Source: Corylus avellana (Eukaryota > Streptophyta > Magnoliopsida > Fagales > Betulaceae). Taken from it: a DNA stretch of 64,000 bases. Every line of letters begins with the position of its first letter. Position 1 is the stretch's first letter. The stretch covers positions 35,185,689 to 35,249,688 of the forward strand of contig NC_081542.1 in NCBI RefSeq assembly GCF_901000735.1, in the 5' to 3' direction. Shown here piece after piece: positions 1 to 11,157 of the stretch. The notes below the pieces were generated by a model, which saw only the letters and a list, made by a program, of their open reading frames with translations, was not told the DNA's origin and did not search any database. The position numbers and the translations under genes were made by a program.

Positions 1-675
1 TTTGGTTAGTGTCATGGTTAGTTTGGTTTCGTAGCCTTTTTGACTTGAGTTAGTAAGTCCTAGAGGTGTCTTTGCATCTAATGCCCTAAAACCATCTGGT
101 TTGGGAGTCATTGACTTAACACTCGTTACATAGGTCAATTAGAAAGCTTAAGGAACCAAACATTGCGCAACCTGATGAAGACCGAAAAAAAAAAAATGCC
201 ATTGTTGTTCATTCTAATAGGGATTTCAGTGAACTTTGAGATATTGAGACATTGCACGTTGGAAATAATTGGAGCCTTCATATTTATGTGCTAGTTTACT
301 TTACACTGTTTCGAACTTGTGATACCTTAGCATGTCTTTTGTAAGTGATTAAATTTTAAAATTCTAATTCATTGTGAAGATGGGGTTTATTATTTTAAGC
401 TTACTAATGAATGAGAATCATGGTTCTGAGTGATACCTTAATTTTTGAATAACATGAACTCTTACATGATGTTTGTGGGTAACATTTCTGGAAAACCCTC
501 ACGAGACTTCACTAGTCCTCTAGGAAATTCCTAGGGGTTTAAAACGCTTGTTACATATGCTAAATGCAATCGTATATCCCACGAAAGATGGATTTATCTT
601 TTTATTTTCTGTTTTTCCATTTAGCTTTTAATATCGTATTGCTAAGAGACTAGCAATATGTAAGTTTGGGGGGTG
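1..675 (+). mobile_element. Internal 3' part of a non-autonomous LTR retrotransposon (truncated by window edge)
   Basis: This stretch is the reverse complement of about 20734-21409, the internal region just upstream of the 3' LTR of the complete element at 19386-24158. No coding capacity is visible. It ends in a polypurine tract (662-675, AAGTTTGGGGGGTG), the priming site for plus-strand DNA synthesis, directly before an LTR that starts TGTTAAGTGCC. Related non-coding stretches recur near 30.8-31.4 kb and 34.4-35.1 kb, so it is a conserved part of this family. Confidence 0.8.
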
Positions 676-2041
676 TGTTAAGTGCCAAAATATTCATATT
701 TTAGCCCTTAAACTTATATGTGTTAATTCTTTAGTGTTGTTAGTTTATGCCATTTTATTCATTTTCTGTGTCTTTGTAGGCCTTTGGAAGAAAATGAATA
801 AAACCTGGAAGTATTGAGCTTAAAGAACAAATTCGGGAAAAGTTGGAGGCTCTGGTGGTGCGATCGATCGCATGAGACCTGCAATCGAGCCCACTACAAG
901 CAAAAGGACCAGACGAGCGCAAGGCGTGCGCTTGTGCGCACACAAGGAGACTCGATCGCAGACGTGCGATTGAGCGCACACGAGTTGCGATCAATCGCAC
1001 CCGTGCGTTGGAGAATAATGAGCTGTGGCCAGAATGACCTTTCCTTCCATATTAGGATATTCCAAGTCCCATTTGTAATAGGACTAAACCCTATGAATTT
1101 TCTAGGTTTATAATGTAACACGGACTTCTAAAGGCCTATAAATAGACCTCTTAGCTTCTAGGAAAAAGTGTGGAGAAAGAGGCACAAGCTTTAGAAATGA
1201 ACTGAAGGTTAGATCAAGAGGAGTTTGGGTTTTTCTTCTCTTCCACCTTTTATTTTGTTATGAAGTTTATATTTTAATTCGGGCTAGATTGAAGCCCTAA
1301 TTATGTCTTTTTAGGATTGCAATATTGGCGTCTTTGCTACAATTATATTTTGGTGTATTTAACTTGATTAATTCCTTTTATCTTAAATTTCTCATATGTG
1401 TTTGCCTGATCAACATATGCATGTAGTATGGACTAGTTAATTAAATCAATTTGGATGACCGAGTCCTAAGTTTAATAAGAGTAACAAAAGAAATCCACAC
1501 AGGGTTCTTGGGTTAATCAGCATGGGAAACCAAGAGTAGACACCCATGCCCTAGGTCTCATGTGTTTGTTGATTTTCACAGATTTATGCTTTCTTAAATA
1601 ACGACTTAGTATACATCTATGCTAAATCCTTTAAGAAAGAAAAGAATTAGAGTAGACACTCATGCTTAATTTGCTGCTTAAGGAAATCAATAGCTTAAGG
1701 AGTAGACACTCATACCCTTAGGTTGGCAAACATTAAATATACCAGTATAATTGGCGCATTGGCATATTGTTATCTTAATTAGTCTGATTAGTAGTGGATA
1801 TCAAAAACCTAATCCTTTTTAGTTTTAGTTTATCTTTTATTTTATTTCTTTATTTTAAGTCAATCATGACAATTGAATTTTATCTGTTAATTGAATAGGA
1901 AATTACTTCTAAACATAATTTACCAATCCTCGTGGGAATGATCTCGTATTTGCCTGCTATACTATCATTTGATCTTGTGCACTTGCGAGTAAAATGTACC
2001 AAGTATTTGGCTATTAATTTAGGTGGGTATTTGGCACAACA
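676..2041 (+). mobile_element. 3' LTR of Tat/Athila-like non-autonomous element, copy 1
   Basis: A 1366-bp LTR begins TGTTAAGTGCC right after the polypurine tract and ends GGCACAACA. It is the inverted near-copy of the LTR at 19386-20733. The flank that follows (CAAGT, versus CAAGC in the other copy) is the target-site duplication, followed by the same LINE sequence. Both copies therefore descend from one insertion that was later duplicated, not from two insertions. A TATA box is intact at about 1136-1145 (CTATAAATAG). The copy is about 20 bp longer than its partner because of small indels. It lies on the opposite strand from the 19386-24158 element. Confidence 0.85.
860..1015 (+). promoter_or_regulatory. 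U3 array of CG-rich palindromic motifs in LTR copy 1
   Basis: In an otherwise AT-rich LTR this 155-bp block is packed with variants of TGCGATCGATCGCA and GTGCGCTCGATCGCAC. It lies about 120-280 bp upstream of the LTR TATA box, where LTR enhancers usually sit. The same block occurs in the U3 of every related LTR in this window (20405-20550, 23818-23970, 30600-30765, 34030-34185). That it is regulatory is an inference from position and recurrence. Confidence 0.5.
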
Positions 2042-2622
2042 CAAGTGAAAGGTAGGTTGAACATTCAAATCCAAAAAGATGCCTTCACGAACTCAATTTT
2101 TGATGGTAGTGTTAGTCCATCAAACTCCTCCACCGAGGAAAGATTACCTTAAAAAAATCCAAGGACGTCCCTCCATTACTCTTGATTTGTCCCAAAAATG
2201 TTCAAACTCGATCAGAAATAAATTGGCCCCCAGTACTTTGAACAAGATTGTCCCTGACGGCTTCCAACCTCTTATCAAAGTGGATTTTATGGTCTCCTTA
2301 CTGACATATCTATCTGCTATTAGTTTATCTGCTATTAGTTTACCCGCTAGGCAGGATTGTCCCCTGGTCTTCGTCTCTTCAAGGTCATGGTTCTGGATCT
2401 CTACCTTTGCGCCCTCTTCTTCTGACAAAGAGAAGTTCATCCAAAGTTTTGTAATGTCTTTGGCCATCATTCCAAGAGTTACCACCAGATCCCACCGCCA
2501 ACTCGCCAAGTAATCCAAATACCTTCATAGCCTACTATAGACTTGAAGAATTCTTTCTCCTCTAGGGTTTTAGAGACCTAGAGAGACAACGTTAGTTATA
2601 TGTATGTTGAATTTAAAGTCTT
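2042..2622 (-). pseudogene. LINE ORF1 (DUF4283-type) relic, copy 1
   Basis: The minus strand reads a DUF4283-like N-terminal segment of a plant L1-type LINE ORF1, with MAKDITKLWMNFSL at the start and KSRVMEGRPW-x-F further on. It is frameshifted near 2150 and is cut at about 2042 by the LTR element. It is the inverted partner of 18830-19385. It differs by a 15-bp direct duplication (around 2310-2345) that repeats five residues (KLIAD). In intact LINEs the ORF1 protein binds RNA; this copy is dead. Confidence 0.7.
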
Positions 2623-2758
2623 GGGAAAAGTACACTTTACCTATCAAAGTTTGAGCCGATTTTCAATTCGACTCCCAATATTTTAATTTTTGCAATGCAC
2701 CTCCTCAAAGTTTAAAATTTTTGCAATTCGACGTATCAGTTAGTCAAAGTAGTTTTGA
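2623..2758 (-). mobile_element. Terminal inverted repeat of a Mutator-like element, cut by assembly gap
   Basis: GGGAAAAGTACACTTTACC starts at 2623, right after TAAAGTCTT. This matches, inverted, the right end and 9-bp target duplication of the MULE at 17910-18819. The copy runs into the N gap, so the rest of the element is missing from the assembly here. Confidence 0.65.
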
Positions 2759-2858
2759 NNNNNNNNNNNNNNNNNNNNNNNNNNNNNNNNNNNNNNNNNN
2801 NNNNNNNNNNNNNNNNNNNNNNNNNNNNNNNNNNNNNNNNNNNNNNNNNNNNNNNNNN
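2759..2858. other. Assembly gap of exactly 100 N
   Basis: Exactly 100 N separate two unrelated sequences: a Mutator-type terminal repeat on the left and the inside of a CACTA element on the right. A round 100 usually marks a scaffold join of unknown length, so distances across this point should not be trusted. Confidence 0.98.
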
Positions 2859-2989
2859 AATAGTGGGGGCAAGGATGGAGCAGACCCTTGCATAGTAAAA
2901 CCCCGTAGACGTGAAAATATTGTTAGAGAAATGGTGTGATCCCAATTATCAAGTAGGTCACGAGTTTAATTTTATTTGCATAGTTTCAT

Positions 2990-3158
2990 TAATTGTTATT
3001 GTTTGATGGCTCATATATTAATAACATATATATGATGTGTTCATAGGTTAGGGCTATGCTCAGCATATGAGAGAAATACGAGCATGGAATAAAACACCAC
3101 ATTGCACCGGCTCAAAGAGCGTCGCAAGGGTGTTACATGAGGAAGTATGTTTGTCATT

Positions 3159-3199
<41 letters not shown>

Positions 3200-4011
3200 A
3201 TCAAGAGTTTAATATATATACGAACATATGTTTATGCTATGGATTTTTGCAGGTAATTACTTTGGGCAGGGCTGGGCTCCTACGCGACCGAAGAAGACCT
3301 ATAAAAGGAAAGACGGTAGTTTCCCAACTTTGGAGGCCGAGCAGAGAGTTGTATGCTACTTACACCTTGTTTGGAATTTTTATTTGTGTATTAACTTATT
3401 TAGGATTAACACTTATATAACGATGATCATGTGTAATGTAACATACAAGCATGGATAGAGGAGCTGCTGGAAATTGACCCCCGAAATAGGCAGATGGGCC
3501 CCAGGGGACGATTCATTGGGAACCGAACGACACATACGCCCAGGCACACGGCAATAAGCTTGAATATGCGGGTCGTGTTCGAGGGGCTAGTAAGAATATT
3601 CTACTTGTACGCGGCAACATCCACTCCTATTACATACCGTCCCAAGCATGGTCACAGAACCCTGGAAGCTCGATGGTCTCGCATGATAAACCTGAAAGAG
3701 CAATTGAAGCTGAAAGGGAGCAGCACAGGGCACAGATGGCTGCATAGAAGGAGCAGATGGATGTGATGTTGGCCCAACAGAGGGAGCAGATTACTACGGC
3801 AGTTGATGTGCAGATTACTAAGCAGATGGTTGCGCAGATCGTGGCGTATGAGGCTCGGGTTTGTGTGCTTGAGCACTCAAGACATGTGAGCTCCGAGCCA
3901 GAGGTGACTAATATTAGGGCTCCACACGACGCAGAGTCTCCAGCTCGTGTGATTGTGAGATCCTTAGCGAATAGCCAATCAGGTAACACTATATTCTTTG
4001 TTTCTCAGTAA
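2990..4011 (+). pseudogene. En/Spm plant transposase (Transposase_24-like), degraded
   Basis: One frame near 3050-3150 reads WNKTPHCTGSKSVARVLHEE, the HxTGSKSxARVxxEE signature I associate with the plant Ptta/En/Spm transposase family. After a likely intron (about 3148-3250, containing a TA microsatellite) another block reads TYKRKDGSFPTLEAEQR, matching the conserved THKRKDGS-like segment. A glutamine-rich stretch follows at about 3700-3850 (REQHRAQMA, AQQREQITT), as in the C-terminal coiled-coil of these proteins. Frames shift and in-frame stops occur, so it looks non-functional. This part of the family is usually encoded next to the main TNP2-like transposase, which is not in the window. 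Confidence 0.65.
3162..3196. repeat. (TA)n microsatellite
   Basis: About 17 uninterrupted TA units lie in the presumed intron of the CACTA transposase remnant. Confidence 0.95.
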
Positions 4012-4957
4012 CATGATTATTTTCTGAGATAACTATCATTTTAATGGTTAGTAATTTTGTTTGATAAACACACTTTGTTTGATTATCATCTTTATGCGAC
4101 ATATGCATGTATATAACACAATTGAAACGTAATATGTGTAGAGGACGTAAGAGTAGAAGCTGAGGACAACGATCACACTGAAAGCCAACACTAGATCCTT
4201 GCTGGACAGAAGTCTCGTTGGTCAAGACATTATACTCGTCGCTCAGCAACCCCGTATGTATATATATGACTTAGTAAAAATGCAATATATAATAATTGAA
4301 TACCATATATACTTAACTCAAAATACATTACGTTGTTGTTTTTGGTTGGTTTGGTGGTGGCTGCCGGTTGGAGCTTTGCATATTTAATCTTACCATATTT
4401 GTTGAAGCTGGTTGGGTTGGCTGCCTCATTTTCTTTTAATTCAATCCATTGAATAAACATACATATAGATGTATATGTATGTGTTATATATGTTGAAGTT
4501 GTTTATGTGACGTTCATTCGATTTGTTAAACATTAATATTGTTGAGTATGATGACTTTACTTTGACGTTGCTCATCGCTTATGACTTGATAAGATTCTAT
4601 TATGTTAATTTACTGATTGATTGTCTATTTTATCATTTGCAAGTAGTGCGGAGAAATTAGGCGATCATGATGGCGTTCACTCGGATTTAGTTGGGTATAT
4701 ATGTATTTGGTTGGGTATATTTTGAGTCATGTATTCGCGAACAACTTAACTTGTATATTTTGTATGTTTTGTTGATGTATATATGATATATTTGTTTAGT
4801 AACAATGTTGATGTATAGAAATCGTTTTAATTAGTTGGTAGATTATTTGTGATAGTTTATAGTTTTTGAGTTAGTTGGTGGATTATTTGTAACTCGTATA
4901 TCAAGTGCGCATGGAGAAATTATAAAAATTAAAATTTAAAAAAAAAAAAAAAAAAAA

Positions 4958-5424
4958 CTACCAGATTTGGTGACGTGTCATAGTTGACACATCACCACTA
5001 GGGTAACGTGTCTGATATGACACGTCACTCCTCTAGTGACGTATCAATTTGACACGTCACCACAAGGTAACGTCTCAGTATGACACGTTACCAAAGATTT
5101 AGTAACCTTGTGGTGACGTGTCACCTTGTAGTGACATGTCAATTTAACACGTTACTAAATATTTGGTAACATGTTAACATGTGACATGTCACTACAAGGT
5201 GACGTGTTAAAATTAACATGTTACCATACATGTAGTAACGTGTCAAATTCTGACACGTTACCAAAGGGTAACGTGTCAAAACCTGACACGTTACTAAATC
5301 CCCAATGGTTACGACCAATTTTTTAAACCGCCAGACACGTTACTGTTGACACGTCACTACCCGTTAGTAACGTGTCAACAGCCTTGACACATTACCAACA
5401 ATCCGTTACAAAAAAAATAAAATT
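4958..5424. repeat. CACTA subterminal repeat array
   Basis: About twenty copies of a short motif alternate in both orientations: GTAACGTGTCA and TGACACGTTAC, with variants such as GTGACGTGTCA. They sit immediately inside the CACTA right terminus. In En/Spm-type elements such subterminal repeats are binding sites for the element-encoded TnpA-like protein; that role is inferred here from position and superfamily. The array resembles overlapping ACGT-core motifs. Confidence 0.75.
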
Positions 5425-5459
5425 CTTGTAGTGACTCCAAGGGACCTTTCCAACTCCAA

Positions 5460-5930
5460 GCCTTTGTGACTCAAATCAGGCAGGAAGCCCTAACGATCAT
5501 CACTCCACCTCAAGCTTTTACGTATTTTTGAGCCCTTGCTTTTGTCTCCTGGAGTTCTAAGAAACAACATGTGGTGTGTCGCTCCAGCACTGAAGTAGAA
5601 TACAAATCCATGGCCATCTCTACTACTGAGTTATTTTGGATACAGATGTTGTTCAAGGAACTTCGGTTTCCACTGTCATTTGCTCCTATTTTGTGGTATG
5701 ACAGTGTCAGTGCCTTAGCCTTGGCCTCTAATCCAGTCTTCCATGCTCCACACCAAATATATTTGAAGTGGATTACCCCTTCATTCACGAAAGGGTACTC
5801 AATAGTGATATTATTGTCAACATCATCTCTACTTTGGACCAAATCGCTGATATTTTTACTAAAGGATTGCCTTATGCTCGGTTCACCACTCTTCAATCCA
5901 AGCTAATGGTGTTTCTCTCCCCATTAGCTT
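5460..5930 (+). pseudogene. Ty1/copia RNase H relic
   Basis: A frame around 5540-5760 reads SSKKQHVVCRSSTEVEYKSM, then TELFWIQMLFKEL and ALALASNPVFHA: the C-terminal RNase H domain of copia polyproteins (STEAEY motif, conserved ASNPVFHARTKHIE region). At about 5760 the frame shifts. The rest (DIFTKGLPYARF-like region) continues in another frame up to about 5915. It is a broken fragment. The upstream RT is absent, and a CACTA end abuts nearby at 5433. Confidence 0.8.
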
Positions 5931-5938
5931 GTAGGGGA

Positions 5939-6370
5939 TGTTGAGCTATCAACTCCTGATCAAGCTCCTGCTGTTGAGAATGTTGCAGCTCATCTTGCTG
6001 CAACTCTCATTTGAAATCCAATTGCTGCCCATCAATCAAATCATATCTTTCCAAACCAAGCTTCTGCCAATCAAGCTACCATGACAGCCATGCTATCAAT
6101 CAATAATGGAAAAGGATCAACAAGATCAGCCAAATCAGCAAATCCTACCATATCACTAGACAACCTCAAAATGAAAGAATATGCAGCACTCAATCAAGTA
6201 GAAAAGGAAATCCAAATATTGAAGGAAACTTGTCAATCTTTGAAATAAGGAAAATTATTATTATTTGTAATTTCCTTGTATATACTGTCAAGATTATGCA
6301 CCGAGAAAAAAACTTTCACTTGCTAGTCTATTTTGTTCAGAATCTGGATTGTCTTGATGAGATTCAAGCA
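5939..6370 (+). mobile_element. Ty1/copia 3' LTR following the RNase H relic
   Basis: Right after the RNase H relic a purine-rich stretch (GTAGGGGA, 5931-5938) is followed by TGTTGAGCTATC, the expected polypurine tract and LTR start. A TATA-like TGTATATACTG lies near 6277. The right boundary is not clear; I place it near 6370 from loss of LTR-like character. No TSD was found. Confidence 0.5.
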
Positions 6371-9030
6371 AATAAGCACGTTCCAATCATATGTTAAGGT
6401 AGCAATGGAACTAACTCTCTTGGAAACCTCATTGTTTCACAAAAAGGAAAGGTGAAAAGTTTGAAAACGTTATTCATGCATGTGAAGGAAAACAATGCAA
6501 ACCTCACACATCAAAGACAATGACCATGATGTCTTCTTGTTAAACTTCAAAAGTACTGTAACAGGAAAAATTGTTGTGTCTGTGTCAATTACAATCAAAA
6601 TAGAAAGCAACAGAAATTGCTCCTCTCCCTTTAACCTTCTCAAATAATAATTTATGATCTGATACAACTAATTAAGATAAAATAAATAAATAAATAAAGC
6701 AGCTTCATCTTATACACTTATGTAGTGATCCCAACTTGTCCAGAACTTTACCTTTGGATAGTAGAGCTGCCAAAATATTAGTTGCTGGGCATATGCATGA
6801 AATTAAAAACCAATAATTTGTCTATATATAGCAGACTATATTATATTGTACTTAATTTTCCATATAAACCACCAAATCATTAATGTTGCATATAACAATT
6901 TTGATTTTTATTAAGCTAAGGGAAGTAATGGAGACAACCAAGATAGTAAAAAAGAAAAAGAAAAAAAGGTAGAACAAAGAAAGAAAAACTTGGTTGCTTT
7001 ATCCTCATTGTAGGTTGAAGCTAAATCACCACGTATCTCAAAACTTTAAGTTACAAGGAATGGATGAATTTAATGATTTAATAAATATTCTAACATTCTA
7101 CATCACGTGTGGCTGATCAAACTCTTCTCAACACGTGAAATATTTAACTAAAATAAAGTGAATTGTAGAGTCAGGTCCAAGTTCATAACCTATCTCCCTA
7201 TGAGATTATAATTAATATTCTAACAAAGATTACCTCTGAAAATAGTTTATCGTGTGTTGTGTAAGCAAGTGGCTTTCCAGACAACAGCCAACGCTTGGAT
7301 AAATTAATGAAAAATTAATGGAAATTATATCTCGGAAGTCTTTGGTTTAATTTTACCATGTGACATGCATGGATGCATAAGCATGAGCTTACTGTAAAGT
7401 GTTTTTTTTTTTTTTTTTTTTTTTTTAATGCCAAACAGTACTTATCTTTTGCTAATGCAATTTATAAAAGCAAAATGAAGATCCTCTGACGCCACTTCCA
7501 CAAAGTAATTAATTGTGAAGAATAAGGAAAACATGTTCCAACCCTTAGGCATCAATAAAATTTCCAAAATAATAAATACATTTCATTAATTTGTCCAAAA
7601 AAGGTTGAGAACTCTTTGGATAAAATATATATAATGATCTTATGAATATATTGCATCATAAAAGAGAATAAAGAGCAAAGCACATAGCAAATGCAATGCA
7701 CAATATATTGTTTTCGTATATATTGAGAAAAAAAGGAAGGAAGGAAGGAAGGCAGGAGGGTGCTTATCCGGATGAACAAGTGTTCCCAAGTATTACTCCA
7801 TTAATATTTGCATGGGATTGATGTTAAGAATATTACAACTTTTATTAAAAAAAAAAACTTTTACAAACTCGATCAACTGGCAATCCGTAATTGATGAAAA
7901 AAAACTATCAATTAAATAGTACTCTTAATTATTTCACTAATTATGGATGGACTGTCATATTAATTTCTAAATGACTTTACAGTAAAAATTGTAATACCTC
8001 AAACATCTCTCTCTAAATATATATATAAGATGTACATGTGCAAGTGTGTGATCACGTATTTATGCTTTCAGGTAGTTATGAATTCTAAATTCATTAACTA
8101 TATAAATATTTGTGATTGAGTTAATAAAAAAATTAAATTAATTATTTTCTTTGAGTTAAAACTTTTCGGATAAGTGGTGATCCGAGTAACATGATATCAA
8201 AGCAAAGATTCTGAATTCAATCTTCACCTTTCCTTTCAGTCAAATAGAACGATTCTTGTGGGGAGTGTTAAAACATATATAATATTAATTACGTAATTAA
8301 ATTCATCATTTTCAATTAACTTAAACTTTTGATATTATAAAAATTGATATTGATCACCAAAACAGTATTATGGATACAAAAACTCCACTTCACACATCAA
8401 TCGACTAAATTGTATGAAAATTGTAGTGGTTTAACATGATCAGATGTATTTTGTCTTGTAAAGGCCCTGATGATCAGCATGGATGATTTTGTCTTATATC
8501 AATCGTACTTATTATGAACCCTTTTTCTGAAAACATTTGTACACCCAAGTAGAAGAAAATGAGGTAGCTAGCTAGCTAGTAGATATTAAGATCAGACCAT
8601 AAAGCAGGATCAGAGATAAATTTGTCATTTAATTGTGTATGTTTGTGCACGAATTGCCAAGTCCTGGCAAAAAGTACAACTATACGATTTTGCATGCCAT
8701 ATATATAATTAATTGTCTCCTTGGCTTTTATTTGAAAAAAAAAAAAAAGCTGTCTCCTATACGATTTGGGAATTTGTTTTACATTATATGCTTCTACACA
8801 CTGCGCACAACTTCAAGACAAAAATTCACACAAAAGCAAAACACAAAGAGAGAGAGATTGTAGTTTTCAACATATCAAGAGGCGTGGTTGGTGCTGGGTG
8901 AGTTGAAAACGAAGAGTTGATATGGACTGGTGGATGTGGGCATGCATGTTCATGTCATATATATGTATGGATATGAGTTTATGTATGTGGACAACAAAAT
9001 TAATAAGTAACTTTTGAGGGAAAAAATAAA
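6371..9030. other. AT-rich intergenic DNA, no gene recognised
   Basis: No protein-coding similarity, tRNA or rRNA is seen. It contains short low-complexity runs (poly-T at 7400-7427, GGAA repeats near 7733-7755). A dispersed-repeat-like segment around 7060-7260 (CACGTGAAATATTTAACTAAAAT) recurs in similar form near 12840 and 54415. The stretch lies downstream of MIR167 copy A, whose transcript may extend into it. Confidence 0.6.
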
Positions 9031-9262
9031 TAAAGGTATACTAACAACACAACAACAGAATCAATGAATTAGTAGTACTTGTAAATCAGAGAAAAATTGC
9101 TGAAAAAAATATGGAATTGGACTTGAAGAATACCTGGAATCCATTTGTTCTGATCTGAGACATTATATATATATATATATTCCCAAAGATGGCATGTATA
9201 TATATATACATACATACATACATATATATACATATATGAAAAAGTCTCTTTGCATTGATTTC

Positions 9263-9412
9263 TTTGTTGGAAGTGAGTGATTGAAGCTGCAAGATGACCT
9301 GATGGAACCCCTTGAAAAAACTCTATGAAGATGATGTGGAAGGAGATTCAATTTTCTCAAAAACCCCTTAAAAATCTTATGATCCAAATATCTCCACACC
9401 CTATTTTGGAAA

Positions 9413-9456
<44 letters not shown>

Positions 9457-9544
9457 AATTTGTTGGGTGGCAGCAAGATTGAGTAAAGAGTGATGGGGTT
9501 TTTACCAGATCATGCTGGCAGCTTCAACCTCTCAAACCAACAAA
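9263..9544 (-). ncRNA. MIR167: MIR167 primary hairpin, copy A (canonical miR167)
   Basis: The minus strand folds into a stem with the miRNA on the 5' arm. The 22-nt mature sequence lies at 9505-9526 (starts UGAAGCUGCC, ends AUGAUCUGG) and is identical to canonical plant miR167. The star strand is at 9279-9300 (AGGUCAUCUUGCAGCUUCAA...). The stem extends past the duplex through TTGTTGG at the base. The loop is about 200 nt and contains an (AT)n run (about 9413-9450), longer than in copy B. In plants miR167 guides cleavage of ARF6 and ARF8 mRNAs, auxin-response factors in flower, ovule and root development. A TATA box at about 9705-9717 implies transcription start near 9675. Confidence 0.92.
9413..9450. 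repeat. (AT)n microsatellite inside the MIR167 copy A loop
   Basis: About 18 AT units sit in the terminal loop of the precursor. Copy B has no such run in its loop, so it was gained in copy A after duplication or lost in copy B. Confidence 0.9.
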
Positions 9545-9704
9545 ACCAAACATCTGATGAGATGGAAGAACCAAAGCCATGAATAGCAGTTTTAAGGAGG
9601 AGCCAGAAGAAGCTCCAATCTTGTGCATAAAATAAAGATTCACAGAAGGAGGCACGAGATATGCATGCTTTGTGGGGGTGGGGGCTGAAGCCTCGTGAAT
9701 CCAA

Positions 9705-9717
9705 CTATATATATAAA
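9705..9717 (-). promoter_or_regulatory. TATA box of MIR167 copy A
   Basis: On the minus strand ATTTATATATATAG is followed by GGATTCACGAGGC. The same TATA-plus-downstream block stands at 43372-43384 before copy B, at a similar distance from the hairpin. This conservation supports its use as a core promoter. Confidence 0.65.
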
Positions 9718-9995
9718 TGCTTTATGCACAGCTCTCCATCTCCCTTTTGATCTACTGTGCCATTGATGGAGTATTTAATGGTGGGTTTCCTTCCCTTACA
9801 GCTACTGACAATGACCTATTCTCTCTCTTTCTCTCTCTCTCTCTGTCTCTCTGTGTGCAGGGCTTTCATATTTGCTTTCAACACTATAAATGAAAAAAAG
9901 AGGAATGAACAGGGGACCAGTTGGTCTTGTCAGGAAATTGACAATCTTTGCCCAACTCAAATTAGCTGTACATGTTTTGTTTTTCCTAGATGATT

Positions 9996-11112
9996 AACTA
10001 AGGATTAATGGTGGTAATACTTTTAATCTCAAAAGAATAGTTCAAAAATCAGTAACACTTGATCAAGTGTTTGTGTGGAACCCGAATGACATGCATAGTT
10101 AATAATTAATGAAAAGTGATTTTTCATTCCTTTTTCATTTTGCTTCTTTTGTTTTTGTGGTTAATTATATGCAATAAAAGGTTCTGCTATAGATGTACCT
10201 AAGATATAACCAAATAGATGTACCTAAAATGTAACCAAATTCATCTGTATATGCGTTAGAACAATTTTCGAATGGTCGAACTCGTGATAGAGCTTCTGCA
10301 AAATAGAGAAAGTAGTCTGGGAATTCATCAACCCCTCAGGGAACTAGAGACACTACTCCATCTTCTACTGAGTGAGAGAGAGAGAGATACGTTTATCTTT
10401 TGGAGAGAGCGTTCATTTTATAATGAGGTTTGGATGCTTTGACCAGAATAGGGCTGCCAAGCCCTGTGCTAATGAAGCGAAGGTCACTAGATTTAAATCT
10501 CCCTCCCCCTTCCCTTGTGTGGATATGTCAAAAAAAAAAAAAAGTGGGCCAAGTATTCAAGTTGCTAGGCCCAACGAGGCGGCCAAGTCCAACAACTTGG
10601 ATCTCTACATTTCATTAATGAGATAGATTCATGAAATAACTGTTTGATACCTAGGTCAGTTTTTCTGATGAGTTATTATAAATCTTAAGAATATTTCTAT
10701 TGTACACTTCAAATTTTACTTTTCTCTAAAAAATTTAAAAAATCCCACAAAAAATAATTCACTTAATAGACTCTCGACTCAATGTTAAATTTAACTCTTG
10801 TTAGTAACACTCTCTAAATATAAAGAGCTCAAAAGTAAAAGTTATTTATTTTTTAATGTTCTTTCTCTTTCATCTCAACTAAAGAAGATTTTTAATACAA
10901 AGAGTCTAAAAAACTTGATTTCATCAATGAAATAGAATATTTAGTGAAAATAGAGAAATATTTAGCAATTTTAATTGATATTTAGTGGTTTTAAAAAGTA
11001 TCTAACTAAATCAACTAAAGTAAATTTTTATAGTTCAATTTTTTTTTTTACAAAAAAAAAAATAAAAAATTAAAGAGCTCATTGTGAATCAAGTAAAGTT
11101 GTACTCATCAAT

Positions 11113-11157
<45 letters not shown>

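Larger units (their letters stand above)
2859..5433 (+). mobile_element. CACTA (En/Spm) DNA transposon, right-hand part
   Basis: The right end reads CTTGTAGTG (5425-5433), the inverse of the CACTA-superfamily terminus CACTACAAG. Just inside are about 450 bp of short inverted subterminal repeats, also typical of this superfamily. Upstream, 2990-4011 encodes remnants of a Ptta/En/Spm-type plant transposase. The left end is not visible and is lost in or beyond the assembly gap. About 4012-4957 is AT-rich with no recognised coding. The TSD cannot be checked. Confidence 0.75.
9040..9995 (-). repeat. Left arm of inverted duplication carrying MIR167
   Basis: This segment, read on the minus strand, aligns with 43140-43925 on the plus strand. 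It covers about 350 bp upstream of the TATA box, the 5' leader, the hairpin and part of the 3' flank. Shared landmarks include the TATA box, CATGCATATCTCGTG just downstream of it, a GA/CT-rich stretch, and a distal block with TCAATTT and CTGGTCCCCTGTTCAT. The arms differ by many substitutions and by microsatellite length, so the duplication is not recent. Confidence 0.85.

Noticed and set aside
755..1121. Open frames on both strands across the LTR CG-rich block (Arg/Ser/Ala-rich peptides), repeated in the other LTR copies
   Set aside because: They exist in all frames because the block lacks AT-rich stop codons. They lie in LTR U3 sequence and have no domain or start context.
1..2041. Reading the left LTR as an independent insertion of the same family
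   Set aside because: The flank and LINE target beyond the LTR are the same as in the 19.4-kb copy, so it is one insertion that was duplicated or misassembled.
4958..5424. Regular repeats that could suggest a CRISPR-like array
   Set aside because: This is eukaryotic nuclear DNA, the units are inverted and irregularly spaced with no spacers of constant length, and the array ends in a CACTA terminus.
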